Assembly (NCBI RefSeq): GCF_030247185.1
Contig: NC_080570.1
Span: 150,010,641 to 150,074,640 of the forward strand
Direction: 5' to 3'
Origin: Malaya genurostris
Taxonomy: Eukaryota; Arthropoda; Insecta; Diptera; Culicidae
DNA: 64,000 bases
Shown: piece by piece, positions 1 to 11,000 of the stretch
How positions within the stretch are numbered: the stretch's first letter is position 1
Layout: each line of letters begins with the position of its first letter
Notes under the pieces: model-generated
What the model saw: only the letters and a program-made list of their open reading frames with translations
Told to the model about the DNA's origin: nothing
Databases searched by the model: none
Program-made: the position numbers and the translations under genes

Positions 1-658
1 GTAAACATTCCTTGATGTATATTTCGCTGTTCATTGAAGCAGTTGTGATGAAGGGTTTCGAAATCTTACCGCAGCTACAAATTGCTCTCCAGACCATAGC
101 TTTCTTACCCAATTTTTCGACTTCAATCGATGTCTTGGACTGGTTTAACACTTGCCCTTCTCACACCGTATAATATTGTGGTCCCGGCAAGGATTTGTAA
201 TCGAATTTCACGTAGGTTTCTTCGTCCATGATTATGCAGTTTGAATTTCCAGCAAGAATCGTATTGTACAGCTTTCGAACCCTCGGCCTGATCGATGCTT
301 CATGTTTCGGACTACGTTTTGGTTGTTTCTGCTTCTTATAGGTTCAAAGATTCAAACGTTCTTTAGCACGAAGAACATTTGACTTCGAAGTGTCCACTTT
401 TTTGGCCACATCCCGAACTGAATCATCCTTCTTTTGCTGCAGTATACGTTTATCCAACTGAGGGTTAGCAGGACCTTTTTTTCGACCCGTTTTCGGTTTA
501 TTCTCAAAGGTGTTATCCTCACCAAACTTCCTGATTGTATTTCGCACGGCTTTTTCACTTACTCCTTCCATTTTTGCTATCTTTTTCAGTGACAGTCCGC
601 GTTCTGTGCACCATTTGTACATAATTTTTCGACGTTGTTCTGCTGAAAGTCCACGCAT
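1..658 (-). pseudogene. DD37E transposase, copy A, partial and broken
   Basis: A DNA cut-and-paste transposase of the Tc1/mariner superfamily, acting in the nucleus on its own terminal repeats. The start chosen is the ATG at 658 (protein MRGLSAEQRRK), shared with copy C; the longer open frame upstream is terminal-repeat and leader sequence. The N-terminal helix-turn-helix is intact, including VSEKAVRNTIRKFGE, and a GRKK-like basic stretch follows. The frame is closed by a TGA at 344-346 where copy C has CGA. A second TGA lies at 161-163, again at a CGA, so both look like CpG decay. The first catalytic Asp motif (DDE/DEETYVK) follows near 220-235 and the sequence then leaves the window. It is shorter than copy C by four codons after KRIL but keeps four codons (AKME) that copy C lost. 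It cannot encode an active enzyme. Confidence 0.9.
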
Positions 659-811
659 TTCGAAACAAACTAATGAAAACGAATAAACAACTGCACATGT
701 GGTTAGAGAAGAGTGTAAATAACAGAAAGCAGCCATAAAAATTGACAGATTCTGAATCATTGTGAAATGGCAGCGGTTTTTGGTTGCGTCCATACTTTCT
801 GGAACAGTCTT
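1..811 (-). mobile_element. DD37E mariner-type transposon, copy A (5' part, cut by window edge)
   Basis: Reverse-strand copy of the same element as 23910-25170, aligning almost base for base. Its 5' terminal inverted repeat lies at about 785-811 (AAGACTGTTCCAGAAAGT on the minus strand). A TA dinucleotide at 812-813 is the expected target site. The element runs off the start of the window, so its 3' end and second TA are not visible. It sits inside the transposase gene of another DD37E element (814-1579), so it is the younger of the two insertions. Confidence 0.9.
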
Positions 812-813
812 TA

Positions 814-1424
814 TTGTTCCGGTAGTGTAAAAATGGTTGACTTCAAACCACAGGAACATATTGCTTGCCATACCAGTACCTTTCTACCGAATTTCTCCAC
901 TTGAATCGACCTGTCCGCATTGCTCACATCCTCCCCAACGACGACAGTAAAGTATCGTGGACCTGGAAGGGTTTTTGAATTCTCCTTTACATAAGTCTCA
1001 TCGTCCATCAAAACGTATGCATCCGGACACTGCAAAAGACGCGAATACAATTTCCGGACCCTTGTTTCTGCTCGCTTTTTCTGTTCTACACTTTGTTCCG
1101 AGATTTTCTGCTTCTTGTATGTCTTCAGGTGATTTCGCTTCTTGATACGCTGGATCATTCCGACACTCGTTCCTGCTTTTTTGGCCAAATCGCGTATTGA
1201 CATTGATTTGTTCTTCATGCTTAGAGATACCACTTTCTGGTCCAGTTTTGGCTGCCTCTTCCTGGTCATCCAAAGAATAGTGTTCCCCAAACTTATTAAT
1301 TATGGTTTTAGCTCTGGCATGATGGATTTTCAAACCGCTTCGCCAATTTTCGCATAGTAATACCCTTCTCACTTAGCCATGTGTCCAGAAATTTAATTTT
1401 CATTTCCTTTTCAATAGGCGACAT
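814..1424 (-). pseudogene. DD37E transposase, subfamily 2, copy B N-terminal half
   Basis: The ATG at 1424 begins MSPIEKEMKIKFLDTWLS and matches the aligned position in copy D. A one-base insertion near 1335-1340 relative to D ('gaaaatccatc' against 'ggaattcatc') shifts the frame and gives a stop about 40 codons in. A second open stretch (about 1290 to 814) holds the second helix-turn-helix (IRDLAKKAGTSVGMIQRIKK). After it come the first catalytic Asp in LMDDETYVKEN and the conserved VEKFGRKVLVWQAICSCG block. The coding sequence is then cut by element A. The family relationship is certain from the DDETYVK and WQAICSCG motifs shared with copy C. The gene is dead through both the frameshift and the insertion. 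Confidence 0.88.
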
Positions 1425-1579
1425 TTTGAAAAAGGCAGAATTTCAACCGCACAAACAAATAAGCAAACGAAAGCTGACAGCAAAACGCACAGCATGCTGT
1501 GATCTGAACATGAAAAACCATCCTAAATACATGCGTACAACACAAATGTATGTGGATAGCTTATTTTCGATACACTCCT
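814..1579 (-). mobile_element. DD37E mariner-type transposon, second subfamily, copy B (5' half)
   Basis: The 5' terminal repeat on the minus strand begins AGGAGTGTATCGAAAATAAG at 1579, next to TA at 1580-1581. It matches the ends of copy D (5469-6935). The copy is interrupted at 812-813 by copy A: its sequence stops after '...ccggaacaa' exactly where copy D continues through TA into 'aatgcagaa'. The 3' half is presumably on the far side of copy A, outside the window. Confidence 0.9.
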
Positions 1580-1665
1580 TAAAGTACGTCTTGAGTCAGA
1601 TTCGTCAAACAACAGATAGTTTCCTAGGGATTAACCTTATTTTGTGCTAGGGCACATAACCAATT

Positions 1666-1875
1666 TCACTATCTTTACGTTCCGTCTTCGACTCGTCAGT
1701 GCAGAGCAGTTCAAATTGAACTGCTTACTTCGGTGCTTATCACAAGTGTGTTGCAAATGGCAATAACTTGACGTCTGCTTAGCGTTTCAAATTGAACTGT
1801 TTAAGTTTGCAGTAAGCAATTCAATTTGAACTGCTCTGCACTGACGAGTCGAAGACGAAACGTAAAGATAGTGAA
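1666..1875. mobile_element. Palindromic MITE, 'CGTCTTCGACTCGTCAGTGC' family, near-complete
   Basis: Near-perfect inverted ends of about 60 bp. The left end reads through TTTACGTTCCGTCTTCGACT and GTGCAGAGCAGTTCAAATTG; the right end is the reverse complement with few changes. The middle carries a second motif, GACGTCTGCTTAGCG, which recurs in the other copies. Too short to encode a protein, so a non-autonomous element. This is the cleanest of about ten copies or fragments in the window and can serve as the reference. Confidence 0.85.
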
Positions 1876-3442
1876 TAGATGGTTTGTCATTCTGATGTCT
1901 GGAATTGCTGTATTTCGAAAGCATTAAAAATGAACGGAGTTGCCTCAAACTGTAATCAGTGGAAATCAACTTATTTATTCGGATCATACTTCTTTCCTTC
2001 GGTCAATTCTTGCAACTTTCCTAGCGAAAGATGCGTTAATGTATTCATTCTCGAAAAAAAATCCCTAACTCAGTCAGCACAGTTAGGTGAAATAATTCAC
2101 GAAAGAAATATATTCCGGCATGAGGCCGGGAATGGAATTCAAAAGTTCACCAAAACTGAACAAAACGTAAATTGGTCAATCTCCAATGCAATGAGCCTAA
2201 CAATCGCCTCGTGTTCCGTTTCATTGGACTCGAGAATGAATACAATTTCTCAAATGGCCACCGCAAATTTGCAAACTCCTGGCCCCGGAAAAGCACATTC
2301 CCAGCCCAAAATAGGATGCAAATGTACTACCACCACCACCACCACGGGCTCTTGAATCTGCTGGCTGATGCTTCTCGACAAGGATGGATGGATGGAAAGA
2401 GGGTAGGAAACGATCTCGACATACATCCTTGCATTATGATACCGACAATGAAAGGATGCATTCTTACCTTCCCAGCTGGGATTCGTTCGGGGGTTCTCTT
2501 TTTCTCTCTCCTTCTCGTTTTGTCTCACTCTTTGGGAGTGTCGACAAGCCGCCGCCGTCGCCGTCGCCACCGTCGCCCTTAGCCAGACTGCAGTTTACAG
2601 CTGTCATTTTGCATCTCTAGAAAAAGCAAGTTTGCAACTGCTTGCGGAAGAGAGGAGAGGAAGAGGGACAGAAGATAGGGGGAAAAAAAGTAGCTGCCAA
2701 GTGGAAAGCCCGCTCGACCTGGAAATCAGAAAGAATGCCTCAGACGGTTGGATGCATCTTCATCAAGGGATGACCTCCTGACGACGACGACAGAACGTTT
2801 GCAGGCTCTCGCTCTCTCTTTCTCTAAAAATAACCGTATCAAAGAACACCGAAACGGGTTCTCCTCATCATCGTCCTCATCGTCACCGTCAGCACCAGGG
2901 CCGGGAGTAGTGAGTCTGAAAAGAGTTCACGCGACGAAGACAAGGATGAGAAGGAGAAAGAGGGCGACGACGACGACGACGACGACGTGAAGGTTTCCCG
3001 TCATTTGTGAAAAGACAGGAAGTCAGATGCAACTATCCTGAATACCATGTTACCATAACGAACGAAGTATTTCGTCTAACCAGCTTTCCCAGGTGCCTCC
3101 CTCCACCCTTCCCTCCCGCCGATGGAAACGCATGGTACTGCAATTAGAAGAATGTTTTTCCGGGTACCTTTCTACGGGTTGAACTTGTTAATGGTCCGAG
3201 TGTCGGTGTTATTCTCTTGTTTCTCATCAACAATCCGAACATGACGGTGTTTGATTCGAACTCCGATTCGGTTCCCGGTGAGGCTTGGCAAGGCCTGGCG
3301 TTGGGAAAAAGAGGTCTATAATTAAGAGTTTGACTTCGTCGGTCAGCTCCGATGGTAACTAGTTTGGCCCCTGCTGGACTGCAGTTTTGCACTCCACTTC
3401 TCGTAATGACAATCCACCGGCGCGAACGCACTTGATGATATA

Positions 3443-3483
<41 letters not shown>

Positions 3484-4300
3484 GTGGAACGTCGGAACCT
3501 TGAGCGGCCGAGGCCTCACAAAACATGGATGGTTGCACACTCGTTTCCATCCACGGTCTCGACAACGGAGCCTTCTACTTTTGCACGTTGCACAAACAAA
3601 CAAACCCTGATGAATTCCCTGCTGCTGCTGCTGCTGCGTTGTGAGATTTTCCAGCACAAGCCCCATCAAATCCCATCGAGACCAGGGGGGTATGTGGGGG
3701 GTCATTATTTCGCCCGAGAAAACCGGACCTACCCAACGAGAACCACGAAAACTCGGGCTCAGTTGGTTGGCCAGCAGCAGCAGAGAGATCCGTTCTGACA
3801 GGCGGCAACGCCGCGGTTGTTGAAGCTTTCGCTGATTTTGCTGGTTGGCTTGTGGATTGATTTTTTTTTTAACTTCTAACCACCGCACCCGCAGAGGCAA
3901 GACATGCCTCGATCCTTCTCCGTCGTTATGATCATCATTAGTAGTTTCATTTGGGAGGAGTTCGGTTGGATGATTTCTGCACACACACACACAAACATAC
4001 TGCAATCCGGAGTGCGGTTACAGTTTATGAAGTTGATGGTCGCAGGAATCAACGTTGAATCACATATGTTGAAATAGTCTAGGGTTTTTTTCTTTCTCTT
4101 CTATTTGATGCACAGCAAACAGCACTGCAATCCCGCAACGGAATGTTGACCGACTTTATCTTGATTGGTCGTTAAATCCTGCACCGGAACCGGAGGATGT
4201 CACTGTAACTGCGATTGCCTTTCCCCACCCCCCAACCAACTCGTCCGTCCGTGTTCATCATCAGTTCAACGCAGAAACTAGTCCGAAATTGAAGGTCCTA
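1876..4300. other. Complex island 1, no supported gene
   Basis: Mixed-composition DNA, GC-richer than its surroundings from about 2250. It contains (CCA)n near 2323-2344, TCTCTC tracts, a (CGA)n run near 2966-2987 and a (TG)15 run at 3451-3480. Short open frames exist on both strands but follow the simple repeats and show no recognisable domain. It could hold enhancer or untranslated sequence of a host gene. I see no splice-bounded coding exon that I would defend. Confidence 0.5.
3451..3480. repeat. (TG)15 microsatellite
   Basis: An uninterrupted TG run directly visible, preceded by TATATGTATATG. The (TH)n-type peptides it produces in minus-strand frames are artefacts. Confidence 0.97.
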
Positions 4301-4562
4301 AAATTTTATGATTTAAATTCAGCTGCGTCCGCCGTTTGGTCATAGGAAAAAAATTCATGTGCTGCAAAAAACAAAATGACATCAGAAGCTTCGCTATATT
4401 TCAGCAGAACCCAGAAATTTGTAGCAGGTCAATATGACGAACCATGAGTGGACTTCGAGGTCCAATCCGACTTAAGGCTTACTTTAAAAATGGACGAATG
4501 ATTTTTTGCATGAACTTTGTTCGTATCATTGTTGTTTGGAAACTGTTAATTATATACTTCAT

Positions 4563-4867
4563 GTTTCGTCTTCGACTCGTCAGTACAGTTCAACATAAAC
4601 CGCTAGGCAGAGATAAAGTTTTTGCTACTTACAGAACACTTTTGTTTTTAATAGCACCGAAGTGCAACGTCTTTACTGTCGTACCGTAAACGTAAACGAG
4701 AGTTTCGGCTCAAACTGGCCGATTCAGGTGATATAAATATTGCAAATAAAAAATGTGTTCTGTAACTAGCAGAAACTTTATGTCTGCCTAGCGGTTTATG
4801 TTGAACTGCTAGGTTGCAGAACAGTTCAACATAAACTTGTTATGTACTGACGAGTCGAAGACGAAAC
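4563..4867. mobile_element. MITE of the 'CGTCTTCGACTCGTCAGT' family, diverged copy
   Basis: The left end TTTCGTCTTCGACTCGTCAG and the right end CTGACGAGTCGAAGACGAAA are exact reverse complements over 20 bp. Sub-terminal 'agttcaacataaac' and 'gtctgcctagcggtttatg' blocks recur in inverted form. At about 305 bp it is longer than the 1666-1875 copy because of about 100 bp of unrelated interior. Confidence 0.85.
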
Positions 4868-4931
4868 AAAAAGTACAGAAATCGGTATGATCATGAGCTT
4901 AGCGCGAGGCACCTTTCGCCGATGATAACGT

Positions 4932-5372
4932 AAATAGGTGAATAATTTGTTGCTAATTAATTACGGTAATTTTGAATTTGTTGCTCAATTTTTGTTTATA
5001 TTCTATAGTACTTTGCTAAGTTCATATGAAGTTATCGAAGCCCCCTTTCCAAATATGCTTTAAAACAAATCGAATGAAGAGAACCATTTGTTACTGATTT
5101 GTTGCAAATTAGTTACGGTAATTTCGAATTTGTTGCTCAATCTTTTATTTTTTTTTGTTGAGTACTTCGCCAAGTTCATATGAAGTATCAAAATTACCGT
5201 AACAAATTGGCAACAAACTGATAACAAACTATTCACTGGGTTTCGATTTGTTTTGAATCATATTGGGAAGGGGGGCATCGCTAACTTCATATGAACTTAG
5301 CAAAGTCCTGAAAAAATTGAGCAACAAATTCAAAATTATCGTTACTAATTAGCAACAATTCATTCACTTATT
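4932..5372. repeat. Foldback/tandem repeat, 'TTTGTTGCTAATTA' family
   Basis: The left arm starts AAATAGGTGAATAATTTGTT and the right end is its imperfect reverse complement (ending 'attcattcacttattt'). The inverted arms extend past 100 bp through 'ttgaatttgttgctcaa', 'ttcatatgaagtt' and a CCCCCTT tract. Inside, a roughly 155-bp unit is also repeated head to tail (4936 and about 5090). The same unit recurs as three direct copies at 61945-62400. No coding potential. Confidence 0.75.
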
Positions 5373-5623
5373 TGCAATAATTTTTTTTCATATTGCAAAT
5401 TTTTCATATTTTTCATATACTTGAACACAAATTTGTGTAAAACCCGACGCTCCATTTATGTGCATTTAAGGAGTGTATCGAAAACAAGCTATCCACAAAC
5501 ATCTGTGCTGTACGCATGTATTTGTGAAGGTTTTTTATGCTCGGATCACAGCATGCTGTGCGTTTGGCTGTCAGTTTTAGTTTGTTTACTTGTTTGTGCG
5601 GTTGAAATTCTTCGTTTTCAAAA

Positions 5624-6835
5624 TTTCGCTTATTGAAAAGGAAGTGAAAATCAAGGTTCTGGACACATGGCACACAGTGGGAAGGGTATTACTATGCGAA
5701 AATTGGTGAAACGGTTTGGAATTCATCATGCCAGTGTTAAATCCAGTGATGTCCGAGCTTAGCACACGAGCTGCTCTATACCTGCAGTATGTGCCTATTA
5801 AACTCGTGTGCTGTGCTTTTCAAACCAGACTCATGAGCGTGTGCTATTTGTGTAGTCCACCTACTGACAAGAGACAATACAAGAGCGGACACTGCGTGTC
5901 TAAAAATTATATTATATTATTAAATAAAAATAAAATACGGACACTCACCTCAGCTCATGAGCTAGCACATGAGACTAGCTCCCCATTCCAGCTCATGAGC
6001 CAGCAGATGAGCCAGCATCGCGAGCTGGTTCTTCGAAGCATACGACTCTCGATCTAGTAGCAACACGGCACACGAGCGTATGCTTCAGACTTCGTGTACG
6101 TGTTTTTGAAAAGGTACAGCACACGGACTGTATGAGAGCTGGCTCGTGTGCTGGGCCATCACTGATTAAAACCATCATTAATAAGTTTGGGGAACACTAT
6201 TCTTTGGATGAGCTACCTGAAAGAGGTAGAAAACCCGGTTCTTACTACCTGAAACTGGACCAGAAAGTGGTATCTCTAATCATGAAGAACAAATCAATGT
6301 CAATGTCGTCGTTGGGGAGGATGTGAGCGATGCGGACAGGTCGATTCAAGTGGAAAAATTCGGTCGAAAGGTACTGGTATGGCAAGCAATATGTTCCTGT
6401 AGTTTGAAGTCAACCATTTTTTACACTACCGGAACTGTAAATGCAGAAATCTATCGATCTGAGTGTCTCCAGAAGAGATTTCTACCTTTATATAAGAAGC
6501 ATAGTACACCTCCACTGTTTTGGTCGCATTTAGCATCGGCTCACAATGCCAAAACCACTCTCAATTGCTTTGCGGAAAAGGTTATAAATTTCGTTGAGAA
6601 AAATATCAACCCACCAAATTGCCCTCAGCTTCGACCCATCGAACGTTACTGGGAAATCGTGAAGAGGGTCTTCAAGAAGACTGGTAAGGCAGCTGGGAAC
6701 ATGCAGGAGTTAAAAAAATTGGGCTCCAGCGTCCAAAAATGCGATGCAACACTTGTCCGGAACTTGATGAAGAGCGTTCGATCAAAAGTTCGAAAATTCG
6801 AAATTTCATCCGGTTTTCATTATGCTCAAGTTTAA
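5624..6835 (+). pseudogene. DD37E transposase, subfamily 2, copy D, multiply inactivated
   Basis: Alignment with copy B places the original start near 5624, where ATG has become ATT. The N-terminal block (VLDTWHTVGRVLLCEN-like in shifted frame) is followed by the hAT insert, then TIINKFGEHYSLDE. About 250 bp encoding the second helix-turn-helix and the first catalytic Asp are missing at about 6304. The C-terminal half reads openly from 6323 to 6835: VEKFGRKVLVWQAICSCS, then LFWSHLASAHNA, then PPNCPQLRPIERYWEIVK. The second catalytic Asp is replaced by His in LFWSHLAS, where copy C has FWPDLVS. The final Glu (PIE) is kept. Four independent lesions make this a dead copy. Confidence 0.9.
5744..6164. 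mobile_element. hAT-like non-autonomous element nested in copy D
   Basis: Terminal repeats CAGTGATGTCCGAGCTTAGC and, at the other end, GCTGGGCCATCACTG, sharing 'agcacacgagc' just inside. It is flanked by GTTAAATC (5736-5743) and ATTAAAAC (6165-6172), an 8-bp target duplication matching at 6 of 8 bases. The empty site survives in copy B as GCTAAAAC. The CAGTG terminus and 8-bp duplication are hallmarks of hAT elements. The interior has repeated 'gctcatgagc'-type palindromes and no transposase. Confidence 0.85.
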
Positions 6836-6954
6836 CCTCGTACAATAAAGAATCAATTTTTAGTTTGAATAAAATATCATTTTTATCCACATTTGAAAGA
6901 AAAAATTATGGATAACTTATTTTCGATTCACTCCTTAAAAACTGGTGAATGATT

Positions 6955-7860
6955 TTTTGTATGATTACTTTTCATCTATAAACTGTACTGAAAACATATA
7001 TGCCTATATGTCTGTGTGACAAATAATGTCACTCAATTTTCTCAGAGATGACTGAATCGATTTTCCCAAAAATCTGATTCAAATGAAAGGTCTTTTATCT
7101 CGATTCAACTTCCGGTTCCAGAATTACAAGGTAATGCGTGCTAATATATGAGAAAATGCGCACTCAATTTCTCCGACCGAGTTTGATAAACTAAAATGCA
7201 AAACCTTGAAATTTTCCAAAAAATGTCCGAAAACTTGATTCAGATCCGACTTCCGGTTCCGGTATTAGAGCGTGATAGTTGAAAAATGTTCAATTTCATC
7301 AGTATTTTTCATAATTGATGGCGAAACGAGGTGCAAATTTTTACAAAACTTACTGGTAAATTCATCTAATTGGTAGACCTTGTTAGTTAGTCGATATATA
7401 AATCTACTTTGTGACTGCTAGTCCTCGGTTTCCGCTTTCGAAAGCATCGATGATAGTAAAGAAAAACTTCAAACAAGGAAGCTCACTTCGATTTCTCAGC
7501 AACGGCTAAAACTGATTTTCACAAATCATGATTCAAATTAAAACTCATTGTTTTATAAGATACTTTGTAATTCCATCCAGATTCGATCTCCGGCTCTGCA
7601 ATTTCAGAGCGATGAGTGTCAAAACTTTCAAACCGTCATACAAAATGACGATGCAAAACCGTTACGTGCTGGTACGGAAAAATATAACACCACCGCCTTT
7701 GCGAACAAAGCACACAGTGTATTTCGTTCAATTTCGTGTAGCTAATCAAATCAGTAAATCTGTATCGGAGGTTTATAATTCTGTACTGAAAATCTGCTCA
7801 TGAAAATGATAAGAAATTGAAGCGCAACGAAATGAAATAGTTATTAAATCGAATCGAGGG
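6955..7860. repeat. Degenerate mosquito interspersed repeat ('aaccgatttt ... acttccggttcc')
   Basis: Contains repeated phrases 'tctcagagatgactgaatcg', 'attcaaatgaaaggtc' and 'gacttccggttccgg' at about 7045, 7080 and 7250, in a loose tandem arrangement. The same family recurs at 11220, 14640, 37060, 37770, 39840, 41400 and 44590. I know these phrases as common in culicine mosquito genomes but cannot assign a class. Short open frames here have no recognisable domain. Confidence 0.7.
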
Positions 7861-7904
7861 AACGGGTGTACTTTCGTGCAAGCAAGTACGTTTCATTTAG
7901 CTAT

Positions 7905-8004
7905 GACTTTACGTCTGCCTAGCGGACTTTGTTCATTCGCCAGGTCGCATTAGCAGTTCAACATAATGCTGCTAATGCCACTGATCAGCCGATGACGAAA
8001 CGTA
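7905..8004. mobile_element. MITE fragment, 'CGTCTTCGACTCGTCAGT' family (right half)
   Basis: Contains 'acgtctgcctagcgg', 'gcagttcaacataa' and the degraded terminus 'actgatcagccgatgacgaaacgta'. The left terminus is missing. Confidence 0.75.
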
Positions 8005-11000
8005 GAGGAAGTTATAATTAGTCATGTGCATGTTCTCCGAGGTGCCACTGAAAAGTGTTTTACTTTTTTTTCCGATCTGTAGACTTTTTATAGTGCCTAG
8101 ACGAATATCTCTCATTTCTAATTTTTAAATTGCAATTTTTATCTCAATAACAGTATGCGAGTTACAACGATTAGAATAATTTTTTTATGTGCAAAAAATA
8201 GATGGTTTCTCATACTGCAGATGTGTGCAAAGTTTCATTCAAACCGGAGTAAGTGCTGATAATTTCTGCAATTGCTGAATATCGAATGATTTTTTTGTGA
8301 AAAGTTACTATTCAGTAAGTTTGCTGTTTGCTCCATCTACGAAGCATATTCGAAAAATCAGAGCCGTTCACTTCTGGTTCTTAAATGACAGGTCGTAACG
8401 CGCTTCTATCTATACTTGCACTTCTCGTACCGCCGTTCGGATTCAGTAGTCATTTGCCTATCTGTGCGTACAGTAAACAATGTGCACTACATATAATCGT
8501 TGCTCACGTCAGTTATGAATTTCACACTGTAATAAGATCTAGTTTATGGAAATCAGTGAAGGAAATAACCGACAATCAGCGGTATGACAACTGTTGAGAA
8601 GTGAACGGTGATTATGTGGAACTAAATGTGCTAGTTCAACCTATTTCATGTGATCATAACTAATTTTATAACAAAACGGTCCAGGCTCTTCGAGTATGTG
8701 TCGTAAGCCAATATTGAAATTACAATTTGTTACTCTACTGCTTGCCTCAATAATGGTTGAAGTTTCGTTGACCAAATTCACAAACTTATGGGCTTTGTGC
8801 AATGTATGGTGCTGAATATTGCTGAAAATGTTTGCTACTCTTTCGGTCCGAGCGCAGATCTTTCAAAAAACACGAATAAATAACAATACTCGGCCTCAGA
8901 ACTGTACACAAGAGAAAATTTTATCACTACTGACGCTAACTCCACGAAAAGAATACTACTTCCATCACCTTTCAATTTTACTATTTATCGAAAGGTGATT
9001 GAAGTCGATTGAAATTAGTGAATGAAAAGTTGCTTACATTCAAAGTCTATAAATACTGCGTCATCATACGTTTACTGTCGAAAAGGCGGCACTAACGAGA
9101 GTGAAATAATAATACCCGATAGCAAAACGTCACACGGTGCGAATAACATCAATACTAGTATTACTACATGGAATGAGAAGCCTAACAAAGAACCATAAAA
9201 ACTTTTACTCTTCCGAACTGAAATAAGGCTTTCAATCTAAAATTTACTGAGTTAAAGTGACAAGTTGAGTGAATATTACTCACTATTGAGTAGATTCAAC
9301 CTAACTTTCAGGACTATTTTGGCTGACGACTAATGGAAACCATCCACTTACAGCCCAACAAGTTTTCAATTGTAGGATGATTGTAACAGTTTTGAACACT
9401 CCTCGGTCCATGAAAGGAGGTACCACAGAAATTGGAATTCGCGTGTAATTTAACGTGAAATTTTCAAGTTCCATAGACCAGCTTCGGTAAAGGTGTATCG
9501 CCAACCAAAAACTTCTCTTGATTCCAGTTGGAATGCTTTTAGTTGCTCATGAACGAAAAAAAAACAGCGTGCAAAGCCTGTCATAAAACTTACCATCAGA
9601 GATGAACGATTAAAAAAAAAACTTTCCACGACCAACTGAAATGCGCTTGGCAGGAAGTCGGAACTCATCTTCAAACCGGATAAAAAGAGTCCCCCGCCTC
9701 CTCCATCGCTGCCCCCCGCCATCGGAAACCGTGAAAACTGTATTGCGAAAATTCCGAAAGTCATCTTATTTGTGACCACTATCGCAGTTTTATTTCTTTT
9801 CCGGGTCTCACACCACTACTACTACTACTACTACCAATACTCTCGTCGCCGCCTACTACTTGGTCTACCGAAGTCGCTTCCCTATTCAGGAATGTAGAAG
9901 AAGATGAAGCAATCATAGTCACCAGACTTGTTTTTGGTCGGTCCGCCCGCCTGTCACTGGCGTTTGGATGTGGTGGGAATGTGCTCAGTCAGCTCTTTGT
10001 AGGTTCGTTGCCACCACAACGTTGGACTGAAAAGTTTTGCACAAATTGCAGCTGTGTAACGTGGAAAAGTAGCGCTGCTTACAACAGTATTTCAGGCTGG
10101 CTCAGTAAAATTCTTCATTTTCGTCGTTAAACTGGCAGAAGAATAGGAGATTCCTCAATAGATTCATATTTTTAATTTGCTAATAAAAATTATTGGGCAA
10201 GCGATTTGATGTTGCAGAAAAGAAAATCTTATATTGGGTGTCGTGGCAGTTCAACGTGAACTGCTATGCACTGATGAGTCGAAGACGAAATGTAGAAAAA
10301 TACTAACAGGCGTTTAGTACAAAGCGGATGTTTGTAACCAAACCCTTGAAATCATTCATATCTAATATTTCAGTCTCGTATGGACCCGGTTGCTTCTACT
10401 CGAATTGACGGCGAAAAAAAACTGTTGAAACTATCATAAAGTTTTTTGAAGTAGATGTAACCACTTTTTACTGCTTCAGATTAATTCATCCGACATTTGT
10501 AAGAAATCAACGTTTAATATAGTAAAATAATTGAACAATTTATTAAATTAGGCAATTAGGTTGAGATATTTTTCGATGATTGTGTATCAGTTTAAAATAA
10601 TTCGTCTGCCATGTCATAGTCTTCACGAGTAAAACGAAGTACAAACGGTCCATTTTAAGTCAAGAATCACTTGTTATTTGCTGTACAAACTTATGCGATG
10701 GTACACCAAATTCGAATAGATGTTCAACTTTGGAAAATGATCGATTACATACTATTATTGGTATTTATAACGAAAAGGAGTTTTTTGTCCGCAGCCTCAA
10801 ATTGCTTGCCAAATCATTTTTTTTCAATGAACCTCATATTTGTATCTACTTGAGGACAGCTCGTCATGCCTAGGCTATCTAGATTTGTTACACGGAAAGC
10901 GACTTATTGTTCAGTTTTACATACGATTCGTCGTTCATCAATTTGTGTTCTGAGTTGCTTGTGAAGTATCGCGAGCTAGTTTTTTAACCACTCGATTTTT

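Larger units (their letters stand above)
5469..6935 (+). mobile_element. DD37E mariner-type transposon, subfamily 2, copy D, both ends present
   Basis: Terminal inverted repeats AGGAGTGTATCGAAAACAAG (5469) and its reverse complement, with small changes, ending at 6935. TA duplications flank both ends (5467-5468 and 6936-6937). It carries a 421-bp hAT-like insert (5744-6164) and, relative to copy B, an internal deletion of about 250 bp near 6304. Without the insert it is about 1.05 kb, shorter than the 1.26 kb copy C because of that deletion. Confidence 0.92.

Noticed and set aside
3343..4005. 220-codon minus-strand frame
   Set aside because: Contains (TH)n and poly-Gln from TG and CTG microsatellites and has no domain. 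Other frames over the same bases are also open.
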